Positions 19,273 to 26,704 of a DNA stretch of 56,589 nucleotides are shown here, one piece after another. The stretch is from Pseudomonadota bacterium (lineage in GTDB: Bacteria; Pseudomonadota; Gammaproteobacteria; Xanthomonadales; Rhodanobacteraceae). Made by a program: the position numbers and the translations under genes. The notes beneath the pieces are model-generated. The model was not told the DNA's origin, did no database searches, and was given only the letters and a program-made list of their open reading frames with translations. The DNA lies in assembly GCA_021805685.1 (NCBI GenBank), contig JAJZET010000217.1, positions 1-56,589 of the forward strand, in the 5' to 3' direction. Each line of letters starts with the position of its first letter. The first letter of the stretch is position 1.

Positions 19273-20280
19273 ATGCGCATCCTCGTCACCGGCACCGCCG
19301 GCTTCATCGGCGCCGCCCTGGCCGAGCGCCTGCTGGCGCGCGGCGACGAAGTGCTGGGCATCGACAACCACAACGACTACTACGACCCGGCGCTGAAGGA
19401 AGCGCGACTCGCCCGCTTCGTCAACCATGCCGGCTACACCCATCGCCGGGCCGACCTGGCCGATGCCGCGGCGATCAACGACGCCTTCGCCGGCTTCAAG
19501 CCGCAACGCGTGGCGAACCTGGCGGCGCAGGCGGGCGTGCGCTATTCGCTGAAGAATCCACAGGCCTACGTGCAGAGCAACCTGGTCGGCTTCGGCAACA
19601 TCCTCGAAGCCTGCCGCCACGGCGGCGTGGAGCACCTGGTCTACGCATCCTCCAGCTCGGTCTATGGCGCCAACCGCAAGCTGCCGTTCGCGGTGGAGGA
19701 CGCGGTGGACCACCCGGTGAGCCTGTACGCGGCCACCAAGAAAGCCAACGAACTGATGGCGCACAGCTACAGCCATCTCTACGGCCTGCCCACCACCGGC
19801 CTGCGCTTCTTCACCGTCTACGGGCCATGGGGCCGGCCGGACATGTCGCCGATGCTGTTCGCCGACCGCATCAGCCGCGGTGAGCCGATCGACGTGTTCA
19901 ACTTCGGCAACCACAGCCGCGACTTCACCTACGTCGACGACATCGTGGAAGGCGTAATCCGCACGCTCGACCACCCGGCCACGCCCGACCCGGCCTACGA
20001 CGCGAAGTCGCCGAACCCAGGCACGTCGAACGCGCCCTACCGCGTCTACAACATCGGCAACGACCAGCCGGTGCAGCTGTTGCGCTTCATCGAACTGCTG
20101 GAACAACACCTTGGCCGCACGGTGGAAAAGAACCTGCTGCCGATGCAGCCCGGCGACGTGCCGGACACCTGGGCCGACGTGTCGGCGTTGCGCCGGGACG
20201 TCGGTTACGCGCCGGACACCTCGATCGAAGAGGGCGTGGCGCGCTTCGTGGCCTGGTACCGCGACTACTTCCGGCGATGA
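19273..20280 (+). CDS. NAD-dependent epimerase, probably UDP-glucuronate 4-epimerase
   Basis: A 335-residue extended short-chain dehydrogenase. The N-terminal GTAGFIG binds NAD, DNHNDYYD follows the second strand, SSSSVYG carries the catalytic Ser/Thr region, and YAATKKANE is the YxxxK motif. The set DNHNDYYD, LAAQAGVRYSLKNP and TVYGPWGRPDM is typical of the CapI-like UDP-glucuronate 4-epimerases that make UDP-galacturonate for surface polysaccharides. It is alone here, divergent from thrS and 13 bases from the convergent hemJ stop; UDP-glucose 4-epimerase is less likely. It starts at ATG 19273. Confidence 0.88.
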   Translation: MRILVTGTAGFIGAALAERLLARGDEVLGIDNHNDYYDPALKEARLARFVNHAGYTHRRADLADAAAINDAFAGFKPQRVANLAAQAGVRYSLKNPQAYVQSNLVGFGNILEACRHGGVEHLVYASSSSVYGANRKLPFAVEDAVDHPVSLYAATKKANELMAHSYSHLYGLPTTGLRFFTVYGPWGRPDMSPMLFADRISRGEPIDVFNFGNHSRDFTYVDDIVEGVIRTLDHPATPDPAYDAKSPNPGTSNAPYRVYNIGNDQPVQLLRFIELLEQHLGRTVEKNLLPMQPGDVPDTWADVSALRRDVGYAPDTSIEEGVARFVAWYRDYFRR

Positions 20281-20293
20281 CGGGCCGGCGCGA

Positions 20294-20743
20294 TCAGAAC
20301 GGCCTGGCCAGCACCAGGAAGATCACCCCCAGCAGCAGCAGCACCGGCAATTCGTTGAGCCAGCGCAGCGCCCTCGCGGACGGCAGTGCCCCACCGTTCC
20401 CGCAGCGCTTGATCATCCGTCCCGCCCACACGAAATAGGCCAACAACAAGGCCACGAGGGTCAGCTTGGCGTCGATCCAGTGCATGCCGGCGGTCACGTC
20501 CGGCAGTCTCGACGGGAACAATCGCCAGCCCTGCCACAGCACCAGGCCGAACAGGAAGGCGAGGCCGAACATGTTGTGGCCGAACTTGTACAGCCGCCGC
20601 CCCATCAGCAGCAGCCGCGCCTTCACCGCCGGCTCGTCGCCAGCCTCGGCAAGGTTGACCAGGATGCGTGGCAGGTAGAACACCGTGGCCATCCAGGCGA
20701 TCACGAACAGCACATGGAAGCTCTTCACCCACAGATAGACCAT
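20294..20743 (-). CDS. hemJ: HemJ/CopD-family membrane protein, probable protoporphyrinogen oxidase
   Basis: A 149-residue inner-membrane protein with four hydrophobic segments. The first helix carries the family pattern KSFHVLFVIAWMATVFYLPR, with the conserved His that binds heme in HemJ; HWIDAKLTLVALLLAY and RWLNELPVLLLLGVIFLVL match the later helices. HemJ oxidises protoporphyrinogen IX in heme synthesis. ATG 20743 (MVYLWVK) fits the family start; the longer frame runs back through the tRNA-Val terminator. The wider CopD superfamily is the alternative. Confidence 0.82.
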   Translation of the reverse strand: MVYLWVKSFHVLFVIAWMATVFYLPRILVNLAEAGDEPAVKARLLLMGRRLYKFGHNMFGLAFLFGLVLWQGWRLFPSRLPDVTAGMHWIDAKLTLVALLLAYFVWAGRMIKRCGNGGALPSARALRWLNELPVLLLLGVIFLVLARPF

Positions 20744-20756
20744 CACAAAGCTCCAA

Positions 20757-20792
20757 CCAGAAAAAGAAACGGCGCGAACCGGAGTTCGCGCC
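20757..20792 (-). terminator. Intrinsic terminator after tRNA-Val
   Basis: A perfect 9-bp stem (20784-20792 with 20771-20779), four-base loop, then GTTTCTTTTTCTGG on the minus strand, 13 bases past the tRNA. It also lies 13 bases upstream of hemJ. Confidence 0.8.
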
Positions 20793-20805
20793 GTTGCATG
20801 GTATC

Positions 20806-20880
20806 TGGTGGGCGGTACAAGGATCGAACTTGTGACCCCTACCATGTCAAGGTAGTGCTCTACCGCTGAGCTAACCGCCC
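20806..20880 (-). tRNA. tRNA-Val (GAC anticodon)
   Basis: A 75-base cloverleaf: acceptor GGGCGGT paired with ACCGCCC, D-arm GCTCAGCGGTAGAGC, anticodon loop TTGACAT giving GAC, GTTCGATCC T-arm, discriminator A and encoded CCA. Confidence 0.96.
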
Positions 20881-20963
20881 GATTCGCACGGCAGCAGGCC
20901 GCGCGAGCCGCGCAGTATAGGTGACTCCCGGGCCATCCACAAGCTCAACCGGGCCAGACCGGG

Positions 20964-22985
20964 TCAGCGCAGCGCCTGCTCGCGCAACTGGTGGATCTGG
21001 TCGCGCAGTCGCGCCGCTTCCTCGAACTCCAGGTTCTGGGCGTGCTTGTACATCTGCGCCTCCAGTTTCCTGATCGCGGCGGCGGCCTTGGCCGGGTCCA
21101 TCGCCTCGTAGCTTGCCGCCGGCTCGGCCACGGCGGCTGCGCGTTGCCGCCCCTTGCCGCCACGGCCACGCGGCGACTCGCTGCGCGCGCCCTCCATGAT
21201 GTCGGCGATGCGCCGCTCCACCGTCCTGGGCGTGATGCCGTGTGCCTCGTTGTAGGCCAGCTGCTTCTCGCGGCGACGGGCCGTCTCGTCCATCGCCGCC
21301 CGCATCGAGCGGGTGACCTCGTCGGCGTAGAGGATGGCCTTGCCGCGCACGTTGCGGGCGGCGCGGCCGATGGTCTGGATCAGCGAGCCGGTGGAACGCA
21401 GGAAACCCTCCTTGTCGGCGTCGAGCACCGCCACCAGCGAAACCTCGGGCATGTCCAGGCCCTCGCGCAGCAGGTTGATGCCCACCAGCACGTCGAACTC
21501 ACCCAGGCGCAGGTCGCGGATGATCTCGCTGCGCTCCACCGTCTCGATGTCCGAATGCAGGTAGCGCACCTTCACGCCGTGCTCGGAGAGGTATTCGGTG
21601 AGGTTCTCCGCCATGCGCTTGGTCAGCGTGGTGACCAGCACGCGGTCGCCCATGGCGATGCGCTTGTTGGCCTCGCCCAGCAGGTCGTCGACCTGGGTGC
21701 GCACCGGGCGCACCTCCACCTCGGGATCGATCAGGCCGGTGGGGCGCACCACCAGCTCGACGATGGCGTCGCCGGATTTCTGCAGCTCGTATTCGCGTGG
21801 CGTGGCGGAGACGTAGATCGCACGCGGTGCACGCGCCTCCCATTCCTCGAAGCGCAACGGACGATTGTCCAGCGCGGACGGCAGGCGGAAGCCGAACTCC
21901 ACCAGGGTCTCCTTGCGCGACCGGTCGCCCTTGTACATCGCGCCGACCTGCGGCACGGTGACGTGCGATTCGTCCACCACCAGCAGTCCGTCGGGCGGCA
22001 GGTAATCGAACAGGGTGGGCGGCGGCTCGCCGGGGCCGCGCCGGGAGAGGTGGCGCGAGTAATTCTCGATACCCTGGCAATAGCCCACCTCGGCCATCAT
22101 CTCCACGTCGTAGCGGGTGCGCTGGTCCAGCCGCTGCGCCTCGAGCAGCTTGTTGTCGCGGTACAACACCTCCAGCCGCTCCTTCAACTCGTCCTTGATG
22201 GTGTCGATCGCGTTGAGCACGCTCTCGCGGGTGGAGGCGTAGTGCGTGCGCGGATACACCGTGTAGCGCGGCACCTTGCGGATGGTCTCGCCGGTCAGCG
22301 GATCGAACAGCGAGAGACCTTCCACCTCGCCGTCGAACAGCTCGATGCGCAGCGCTTCGGTTTCCGACTCGGCGGGGAACACGTCGATGATCTCGCCACG
22401 CACGCGGTAGGTGCCGCGGCGCAGCTCCATCTCGTTGCGCGTGTACTGCAGCTCGGTGAGCTGGCGGATCAGCTGGCGCTGATCGATGCGTTCGCCCTTG
22501 GCCAGGATCAGGCGCAGGCTGAGGTAATCCTCCGGATTGCCCAGGCCGTAGATCGCCGACACCGTGGCCACGATGATCGCGTCGCGCCGCGACAACAGCG
22601 CCTTGGTCGCCGCGAGGCGCATCTGCTCGATGTGGTCGTTGATCGACGCGTCCTTCTCGATGAAGGTATCCGACGCCACCACGTAGGCTTCCGGCTGGTA
22701 GTAGTCGTAGTAGCTGACGAAGTACTCAACCGCATTGTGCGGGAAGAACTCCTTGAACTCGCCGTAGAGCTGTGCCGCCAGCGTCTTGTTCGGCGCCATC
22801 ACGATGGTGGGCCGCTGCACCTGCTGGATCACGTTGGCGATGGTGTAGGTCTTGCCCGAGCCGGTGACGCCGAGCAGGGTCTGCGCGGCCAGGCCCGCCT
22901 CGAAGCCCTCGCTCAGGCGGCGGATCGCCTCGGGCTGGTCGCCGGAGGGCTGGTAGGGCGCGACGAGTTCGAAGCGGTCGGTCAT
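20964..22985 (-). CDS. uvrB: Excinuclease ABC subunit B
   Basis: A 673-residue DNA-damage recognition helicase, the same length as E. coli UvrB. Visible are Walker A GVTGSGKT (about 38-45), the beta-hairpin region after [11 protein letters not shown], the DESH box, helicase motif [11 protein letters not shown], and the C-terminal UVR domain that contacts UvrC ([19 protein letters not shown]). ATG 22985 ([17 protein letters not shown]) matches the family; the 37-codon extension is rejected. No LexA-type box is recognisable, but a perfect 13-bp palindrome is 39 bases upstream. Confidence 0.98.
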   Translation of the reverse strand: MTDRFELVAPYQPSGDQPEAIRRLSEGFEAGLAAQTLLGVTGSGKTYTIANVIQQVQRPTIVMAPNKTLAAQLYGEFKEFFPHNAVEYFVSYYDYYQPEAYVVASDTFIEKDASINDHIEQMRLAATKALLSRRDAIIVATVSAIYGLGNPEDYLSLRLILAKGERIDQRQLIRQLTELQYTRNEMELRRGTYRVRGEIIDVFPAESETEALRIELFDGEVEGLSLFDPLTGETIRKVPRYTVYPRTHYASTRESVLNAIDTIKDELKERLEVLYRDNKLLEAQRLDQRTRYDVEMMAEVGYCQGIENYSRHLSRRGPGEPPPTLFDYLPPDGLLVVDESHVTVPQVGAMYKGDRSRKETLVEFGFRLPSALDNRPLRFEEWEARAPRAIYVSATPREYELQKSGDAIVELVVRPTGLIDPEVEVRPVRTQVDDLLGEANKRIAMGDRVLVTTLTKRMAENLTEYLSEHGVKVRYLHSDIETVERSEIIRDLRLGEFDVLVGINLLREGLDMPEVSLVAVLDADKEGFLRSTGSLIQTIGRAARNVRGKAILYADEVTRSMRAAMDETARRREKQLAYNEAHGITPRTVERRIADIMEGARSESPRGRGGKGRQRAAAVAEPAASYEAMDPAKAAAAIRKLEAQMYKHAQNLEFEEAARLRDQIHQLREQALR

Positions 22986-23023
22986 GGCGGACAAGATGCG
23001 GGCGGATGCCTGCATTCTAAATA

Positions 23024-23054
23024 GCCGCTGCTGACAATCCCTGTCAGCAGCGGC
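23024..23054 (-). promoter_or_regulatory. Perfect 13-bp inverted repeat in the uvrB upstream region
   Basis: The arms 23024-23036 and 23042-23054 are exact inverse complements around a five-base centre. It lies between the divergent uvrB and fimT-like genes, next to the AT-rich TATTTAGAAT that could be the uvrB -10. No T tract follows on either strand, so an operator or mRNA structure is more likely than a terminator. Confidence 0.6.
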
Positions 23055-23137
23055 CGACGCCATCGCCCTTCGACCGATGGCAGGCTGCGTACACACATCT
23101 TTCTAGCATGGCCGCTCCGCCCAGGCAGGAGCATGTC

Positions 23138-23680
23138 ATGGCGCTACGGCGAGCCGGCAAACAACACGGCGTCACCCTGGTCGAGCAGATCATGGTCATC
23201 GCGATCCTGGGCGTACTCGCCGCCATCGCCCTGCCGCCGCTGGCGCGCCTACTCCACCGCAACCGCGTGCAGGTCGCCCAGACGGACTTCATGGCCGCCA
23301 TGCAGCACGCGCGCAATGCCGCCATCACCAGCGGCCAGCCCACCCTGTTCTGCCCCACCCGCAACGGCACGCAATGCAGCGGCGGTACGCGCTGGGAATC
23401 CGGCTGGCTGATCGGCCACGACCCGGACCGCGACGGCCAGCCCAACTCCAGCCTGCGCACCGGGGCCGCCTATGCCGGCATCACCATCCTCGGCGACAGT
23501 GGCCGCCCGCTGGTGCGCTTCCGCGCCGATGGCAGCGCCCTGGGCACGACCAACACCTTGCGGTTCTGCAGCCGCGGCCAGTCGGAGCAGGCCTTGGTGG
23601 TGGTGATCTCCAATGTGGGCCGTGTCCGTGGCGCCAAGGCCAGCGCCGTTGAGGCTGCCCGTTGCGCCGCCGCACAGTGA
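23138..23680 (+). CDS. FimT/GspH-type minor pseudopilin
   Basis: A 180-residue type IV pilin-like protein. The short basic leader ends at Gly11 with prepilin peptidase cleavage before VTLVEQ, Glu at +5 (residue 16), and a hydrophobic N-terminal helix. The globular domain has the FimT pattern of conserved Cys (FCPTRNGTQC and RFCSRG), the GWLIGHDPDRDG strand turn and, near the C-terminus, GRVR, matching the GRxR motif that in FimT proteins is implicated in DNA binding during natural transformation. ATG 23138 has AGGAG 7 bases upstream; 23108 is an alternative. No other minor pilin genes adjoin it. Confidence 0.85.
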   Translation: MALRRAGKQHGVTLVEQIMVIAILGVLAAIALPPLARLLHRNRVQVAQTDFMAAMQHARNAAITSGQPTLFCPTRNGTQCSGGTRWESGWLIGHDPDRDGQPNSSLRTGAAYAGITILGDSGRPLVRFRADGSALGTTNTLRFCSRGQSEQALVVVISNVGRVRGAKASAVEAARCAAAQ

Positions 23681-23759
23681 GCCGCCGCCTGGCATAGTCA
23701 CCGCTTCCGCATGCGCCGGCGCCCTGCAAGAATCGGCGCATCAACCAGGGGAGCCGCAC

Positions 23760-24605
23760 ATGGAAACCAGCTTCAAACGTTCCGCCGTATTCCAGGGCGG
23801 CAGCAGGCGCACGCTCTCGCTCGCCATAGTCGTCGCGGCCCTGATGTCGCTGTGGTCGAGCGTCGTTACGATCGGCCCAGGCAACCGTGGCGTGCTGATG
23901 ACCCTTGGCGCGGTACACCAGGGCGTGCTGACGCCTGGCCTGCACTTCAAGCTGCCGTTCGTGCAGTCGGTCAAACAGATGAACGTGCGGATCCAGAAAT
24001 CGCAAACCACCGAAACAGCAGCGAGTCGCGACTTGCAGAACGTCTCCACCGAGGTTGCCGTGAACTGGGCAATCAACCCGGTCGACGCGGAATGGGTGTA
24101 CCAGCGGCTCGGCGACGAGTCGGAACTCGCCAACAAGGTGATCGCCCCGGTGGTATCGAACGCAGTGAAAGCCGTCGCCGCCCGCTACAACGCCGAGGAC
24201 TTGATCGAAAGCCGCGACAAGGTGGCCGCGCAGATCCAGCAACAGATCGTCACGGTGCTGAACCAGTACAAGGTGCAGGTGCAGGGCGTGAACATCACCA
24301 ACTTCCAGTTCAGCCACGCCTACACGGAAGCCATCGAACAGAAGCAGGTGGCCCAGCAGCGTGCACTGCAGGCGACCTATGATCTGCAGCGCACCAAGAT
24401 CCAGGCCGAACAGGAAATCGCGCAAGCGCAAGGCCAGGCACAAGCGCAGAAACTCCTGCAGCAAACCATCTCGCCGGAGATCATCCAGTTGAAGGCCGTG
24501 GAGAAATGGAACGGTGTGTTGCCGCAAGTGGTGGGCGGCAGCGGTACGCTGCCGATGGTCGGACCGCTCAAGCCGTCATCCAAATCCCCTCCGGCAACCG
24601 GCTAA
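23760..24605 (+). CDS. Prohibitin-like SPFH/Band 7 membrane protein
   Basis: A 281-residue protein with one N-terminal membrane helix (about 19-38), an SPFH domain (about 38-195) and a long C-terminal coiled coil rich in Gln and Ala (about 190-250). VRIQKSQTTETAASRDLQNV and the FQFSHAYTEAIEQKQVAQQ run are typical of prohibitins. Such proteins form large ring assemblies and often control membrane proteases, but no protease gene is adjacent. ATG 23760 follows GGGGAG at good spacing. It is 79 bases behind the fimT-like gene on the same strand. Confidence 0.88.
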   Translation: METSFKRSAVFQGGSRRTLSLAIVVAALMSLWSSVVTIGPGNRGVLMTLGAVHQGVLTPGLHFKLPFVQSVKQMNVRIQKSQTTETAASRDLQNVSTEVAVNWAINPVDAEWVYQRLGDESELANKVIAPVVSNAVKAVAARYNAEDLIESRDKVAAQIQQQIVTVLNQYKVQVQGVNITNFQFSHAYTEAIEQKQVAQQRALQATYDLQRTKIQAEQEIAQAQGQAQAQKLLQQTISPEIIQLKAVEKWNGVLPQVVGGSGTLPMVGPLKPSSKSPPATG

Positions 24606-24673
24606 GCCACCGCGCAACACCCGCTGCTCACCGCATGGCGATATGCGCTCGTGGAACCGTAAGCGGGCAACCA

Positions 24674-24704
24674 ACAAAAAGGGCTTGCATCGCTGCAAGC
24701 CCTT
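24674..24704 (-). terminator. Intrinsic terminator after tRNA-Asn
   Basis: A perfect 11-bp stem (24694-24704 with 24679-24689) and four-base loop; on the minus strand the stem runs into TTTTTGTT. It starts 6 bases past the tRNA and may also stop the prohibitin-like transcript. Confidence 0.85.
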
Positions 24705-24710
24705 GGAATT

Positions 24711-24787
24711 TGGCGCCCGAAGTTGGACTCGAACCAACGACCCCCTGATTAACAGTCAAGTGCTCTAACCGGCTGAGCTATTCGGGC
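24711..24787 (-). tRNA. tRNA-Asn (GTT anticodon)
   Basis: A 77-base cloverleaf: acceptor GCCCGAA paired with TTCGGGC, D-arm GCTCAGCCGGTTAGAGC, anticodon loop CTGTTAA giving GTT, GGTTCGAGTCC T-arm, discriminator G and encoded CCA. Confidence 0.96.
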
Positions 24788-24847
24788 GGGAGCTGCGTAG
24801 TTTGTCGGTGACGCGGCAGGCTGTCAAGTCGGCAAACGACCCTGCGG

Positions 24848-26248
24848 TCAACCCGTGATGACGCGGTAGCAGGGGACGTAGGCGGCGCCGCCCGGAAGCT
24901 TCATGCGGTGCTGCTCCACGAAGGCCTGCAGCAGCTTGTCCAGCGCCTGCATGATGTCGCGATCGCCGTCGATATCGAACGGACCGTGCTTCTCGATGGC
25001 CTCGACACCCTCCTCCTTCACGTTGCCGGCGACAATGCCGGAGAAGGCGCGGCGAAGATCCGCCGCCAGCTCGTGCTGCGGGCGGCCATGGTGCAACTGC
25101 AGGCCGCGCATCGCCTCGTGGGTGGGACGGAACGGGATCTGGAATTCCAGCGGAATGCGCAGCGCCCAGTTGAAGAAGAACGCGTCCTTGGTATCCAGCC
25201 GGTAGTTGCGCACCTTGTCCACCCCACGGGCCATCGCCTTCGCCACCGCGGCAGGATCGTCGACGACGATCTGGTAGTGCTGCGCCACCGCGTCGCCCAG
25301 CGCGAGACGCAGGAACCGGTCGATCTGCTCGAAGTACGCTGCCGACTGCCGCGGCCCGGTCAGGATCAGCGGGAACGGGGTGCCCGCATTGTCCGGATGC
25401 AGCAGGATGCCGAGCAGGTAGAGGATCTCCTCGGCCGTACCCACGCCGCCGGGGAACACGATAATGCCGTGGCCGATGCGCACGAAGGCTTCGAGGCGCT
25501 TCTCGATGTCCGGCATGATGACCAGGTGGTTGACGATGGGGTTCGGCGATTCGGCTGCGATGATGCCCGGCTCGGTAACGCCGATGTAGCGGTTGTTGCG
25601 GCGTCGCTGCTTGGCATGCGCGATGGTCGCGCCCTTCATCGGCCCCTTCATCGCGCCCGGGCCGCAACCGGTGCAGATGTCCAGCCCGCGCAGGCCGAGC
25701 TGGTAGCCCACCGCCTTGGTGTAGTCGTACTCTTCGCGCGAGATCGAGTGGCCGCCCCAGCACACCACCAGGCTGGGGTCGATGTTCGGCTTGAGGATGC
25801 GCGCATTGCGCAGCACTTCGAACACCGCCTGGGTCAGCGCATCGGAGGGATCCAGGTCGCCGCCGATCTCCTCCAGCTGGGTGGACACGTAGACGATGTC
25901 GCGTACCACCGCCACCAGCAGTTCGTTGATGCCGCGGATGATCTGGCCGTCCACGAAGGCCTGCGCCGGCGCATTGGTCAGTTCGATCTTGATCCCACGG
26001 TCCTGCTGCAGGACCTGGATGTCGAAATCGGGATACTGCTCGAGGATCGCACGCGGGTCGTCGCTGATCGCCCCGGAGGTCAGCACCGCCAGCGCACAGC
26101 GGCGCAACAGGCCGTGCAGCCCTGAACCACTGGCGCCACGCAGGCGCGCAACCTCGTGACGGGAAAGAATGTCCAGGCCGCCGGCGGGCGAAATGCGCGC
26201 ACTCACGGTGGCGTTGCTGCCGGCGGCGCCGGCACCTGCATCGTTCAT
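24848..26248 (-). CDS. ppnN: Nucleotide 5'-monophosphate nucleosidase PpnN (YgdH)
   Basis: A 466-residue LOG-family enzyme that cleaves nucleoside monophosphates to base and ribose 5-phosphate; the E. coli homologue is stimulated by (p)ppGpp. The LOG nucleosidase signature PGGVGTAEE is present, with the upstream CTGCGPGAMKGPMKGA segment; N- and C-terminal PpnN-type domains flank the core, and the N-terminal ISPAGGLDILSRHEVARL matches the family. ATG 26248 follows GGAG; an ATG 11 codons upstream is less likely. It is a single gene with its promoter in the following 380-base gap. Confidence 0.92.
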   Translation of the reverse strand: MNDAGAGAAGSNATVSARISPAGGLDILSRHEVARLRGASGSGLHGLLRRCALAVLTSGAISDDPRAILEQYPDFDIQVLQQDRGIKIELTNAPAQAFVDGQIIRGINELLVAVVRDIVYVSTQLEEIGGDLDPSDALTQAVFEVLRNARILKPNIDPSLVVCWGGHSISREEYDYTKAVGYQLGLRGLDICTGCGPGAMKGPMKGATIAHAKQRRRNNRYIGVTEPGIIAAESPNPIVNHLVIMPDIEKRLEAFVRIGHGIIVFPGGVGTAEEILYLLGILLHPDNAGTPFPLILTGPRQSAAYFEQIDRFLRLALGDAVAQHYQIVVDDPAAVAKAMARGVDKVRNYRLDTKDAFFFNWALRIPLEFQIPFRPTHEAMRGLQLHHGRPQHELAADLRRAFSGIVAGNVKEEGVEAIEKHGPFDIDGDRDIMQALDKLLQAFVEQHRMKLPGGAAYVPCYRVITG

Positions 26249-26632
26249 CGATATCTCCGCGCCACTGTCCCGCAGGCACACGCCCGCGCGGATGCGGCAA
26301 CCCGGGAGCTTCCCGCCTGGGCCTCGTCGCAGTCAAGACAAAGCACGGGAGCGCCTGCGCTGCGCAGCGCTGATTTGCGCGACGTGGCCCGGGACGCAGC
26401 CGCTGGATCACCGCTCTCGGATCCATGGGCGCTTGAGCGACGGCATATCGCATGTGCGCGTAGGAGAGGCCATGCTCTCGCGGCCGCCGGCTCCTGGCTA
26501 CGCGTCGAGGTGTGCGACCGGCGACGTGCCGAACCCTTGCCGGTTCCGGTGGGCACCGGCGTCGTTCGCCATCAACGGCTACGGCCGGCTGTCGCTCCGT
26601 CGGCGTGGCACCTGCAGGTCATCAAGCACAAT
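26249..26632. other. Intergenic region upstream of ppnN, no gene seen
   Basis: About 380 bases between ppnN and the terminator of the TonB-receptor gene. Short frames on both strands have no recognisable product or codon pattern. It should contain the ppnN promoter; I could not pick a convincing one. A 14-base palindrome GCGCTGCGCAGCGC lies near 26358. Confidence 0.6.
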
Positions 26633-26661
26633 AAAAAAAGCCGGCCCCCAAGGGGGCCGGC
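26633..26661 (-). terminator. Strong terminator of the TonB-receptor gene
   Basis: A perfect 10-bp stem of G+C only (26652-26661 with 26640-26649) with a two-base centre, then seven T on the minus strand, 43 bases past the receptor stop. Confidence 0.93.
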
Positions 26662-26704
26662 CCGATGGCCCGCGCCGTACAAGCCGCGGGCGACAACCGT
26701 GGCG

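Noticed and set aside
22986-23137. SOS (LexA) box upstream of uvrB
   Set aside because: No CTGT-N8-ACAG or Xanthomonas-type TTAGN6TACTA match by eye; only the 13-bp palindrome stands out.
26473-26640. Short plus-strand ORF with GGAGAG upstream in the ppnN gap
   Set aside because: No codon bias or family features, and it runs into the receptor terminator.
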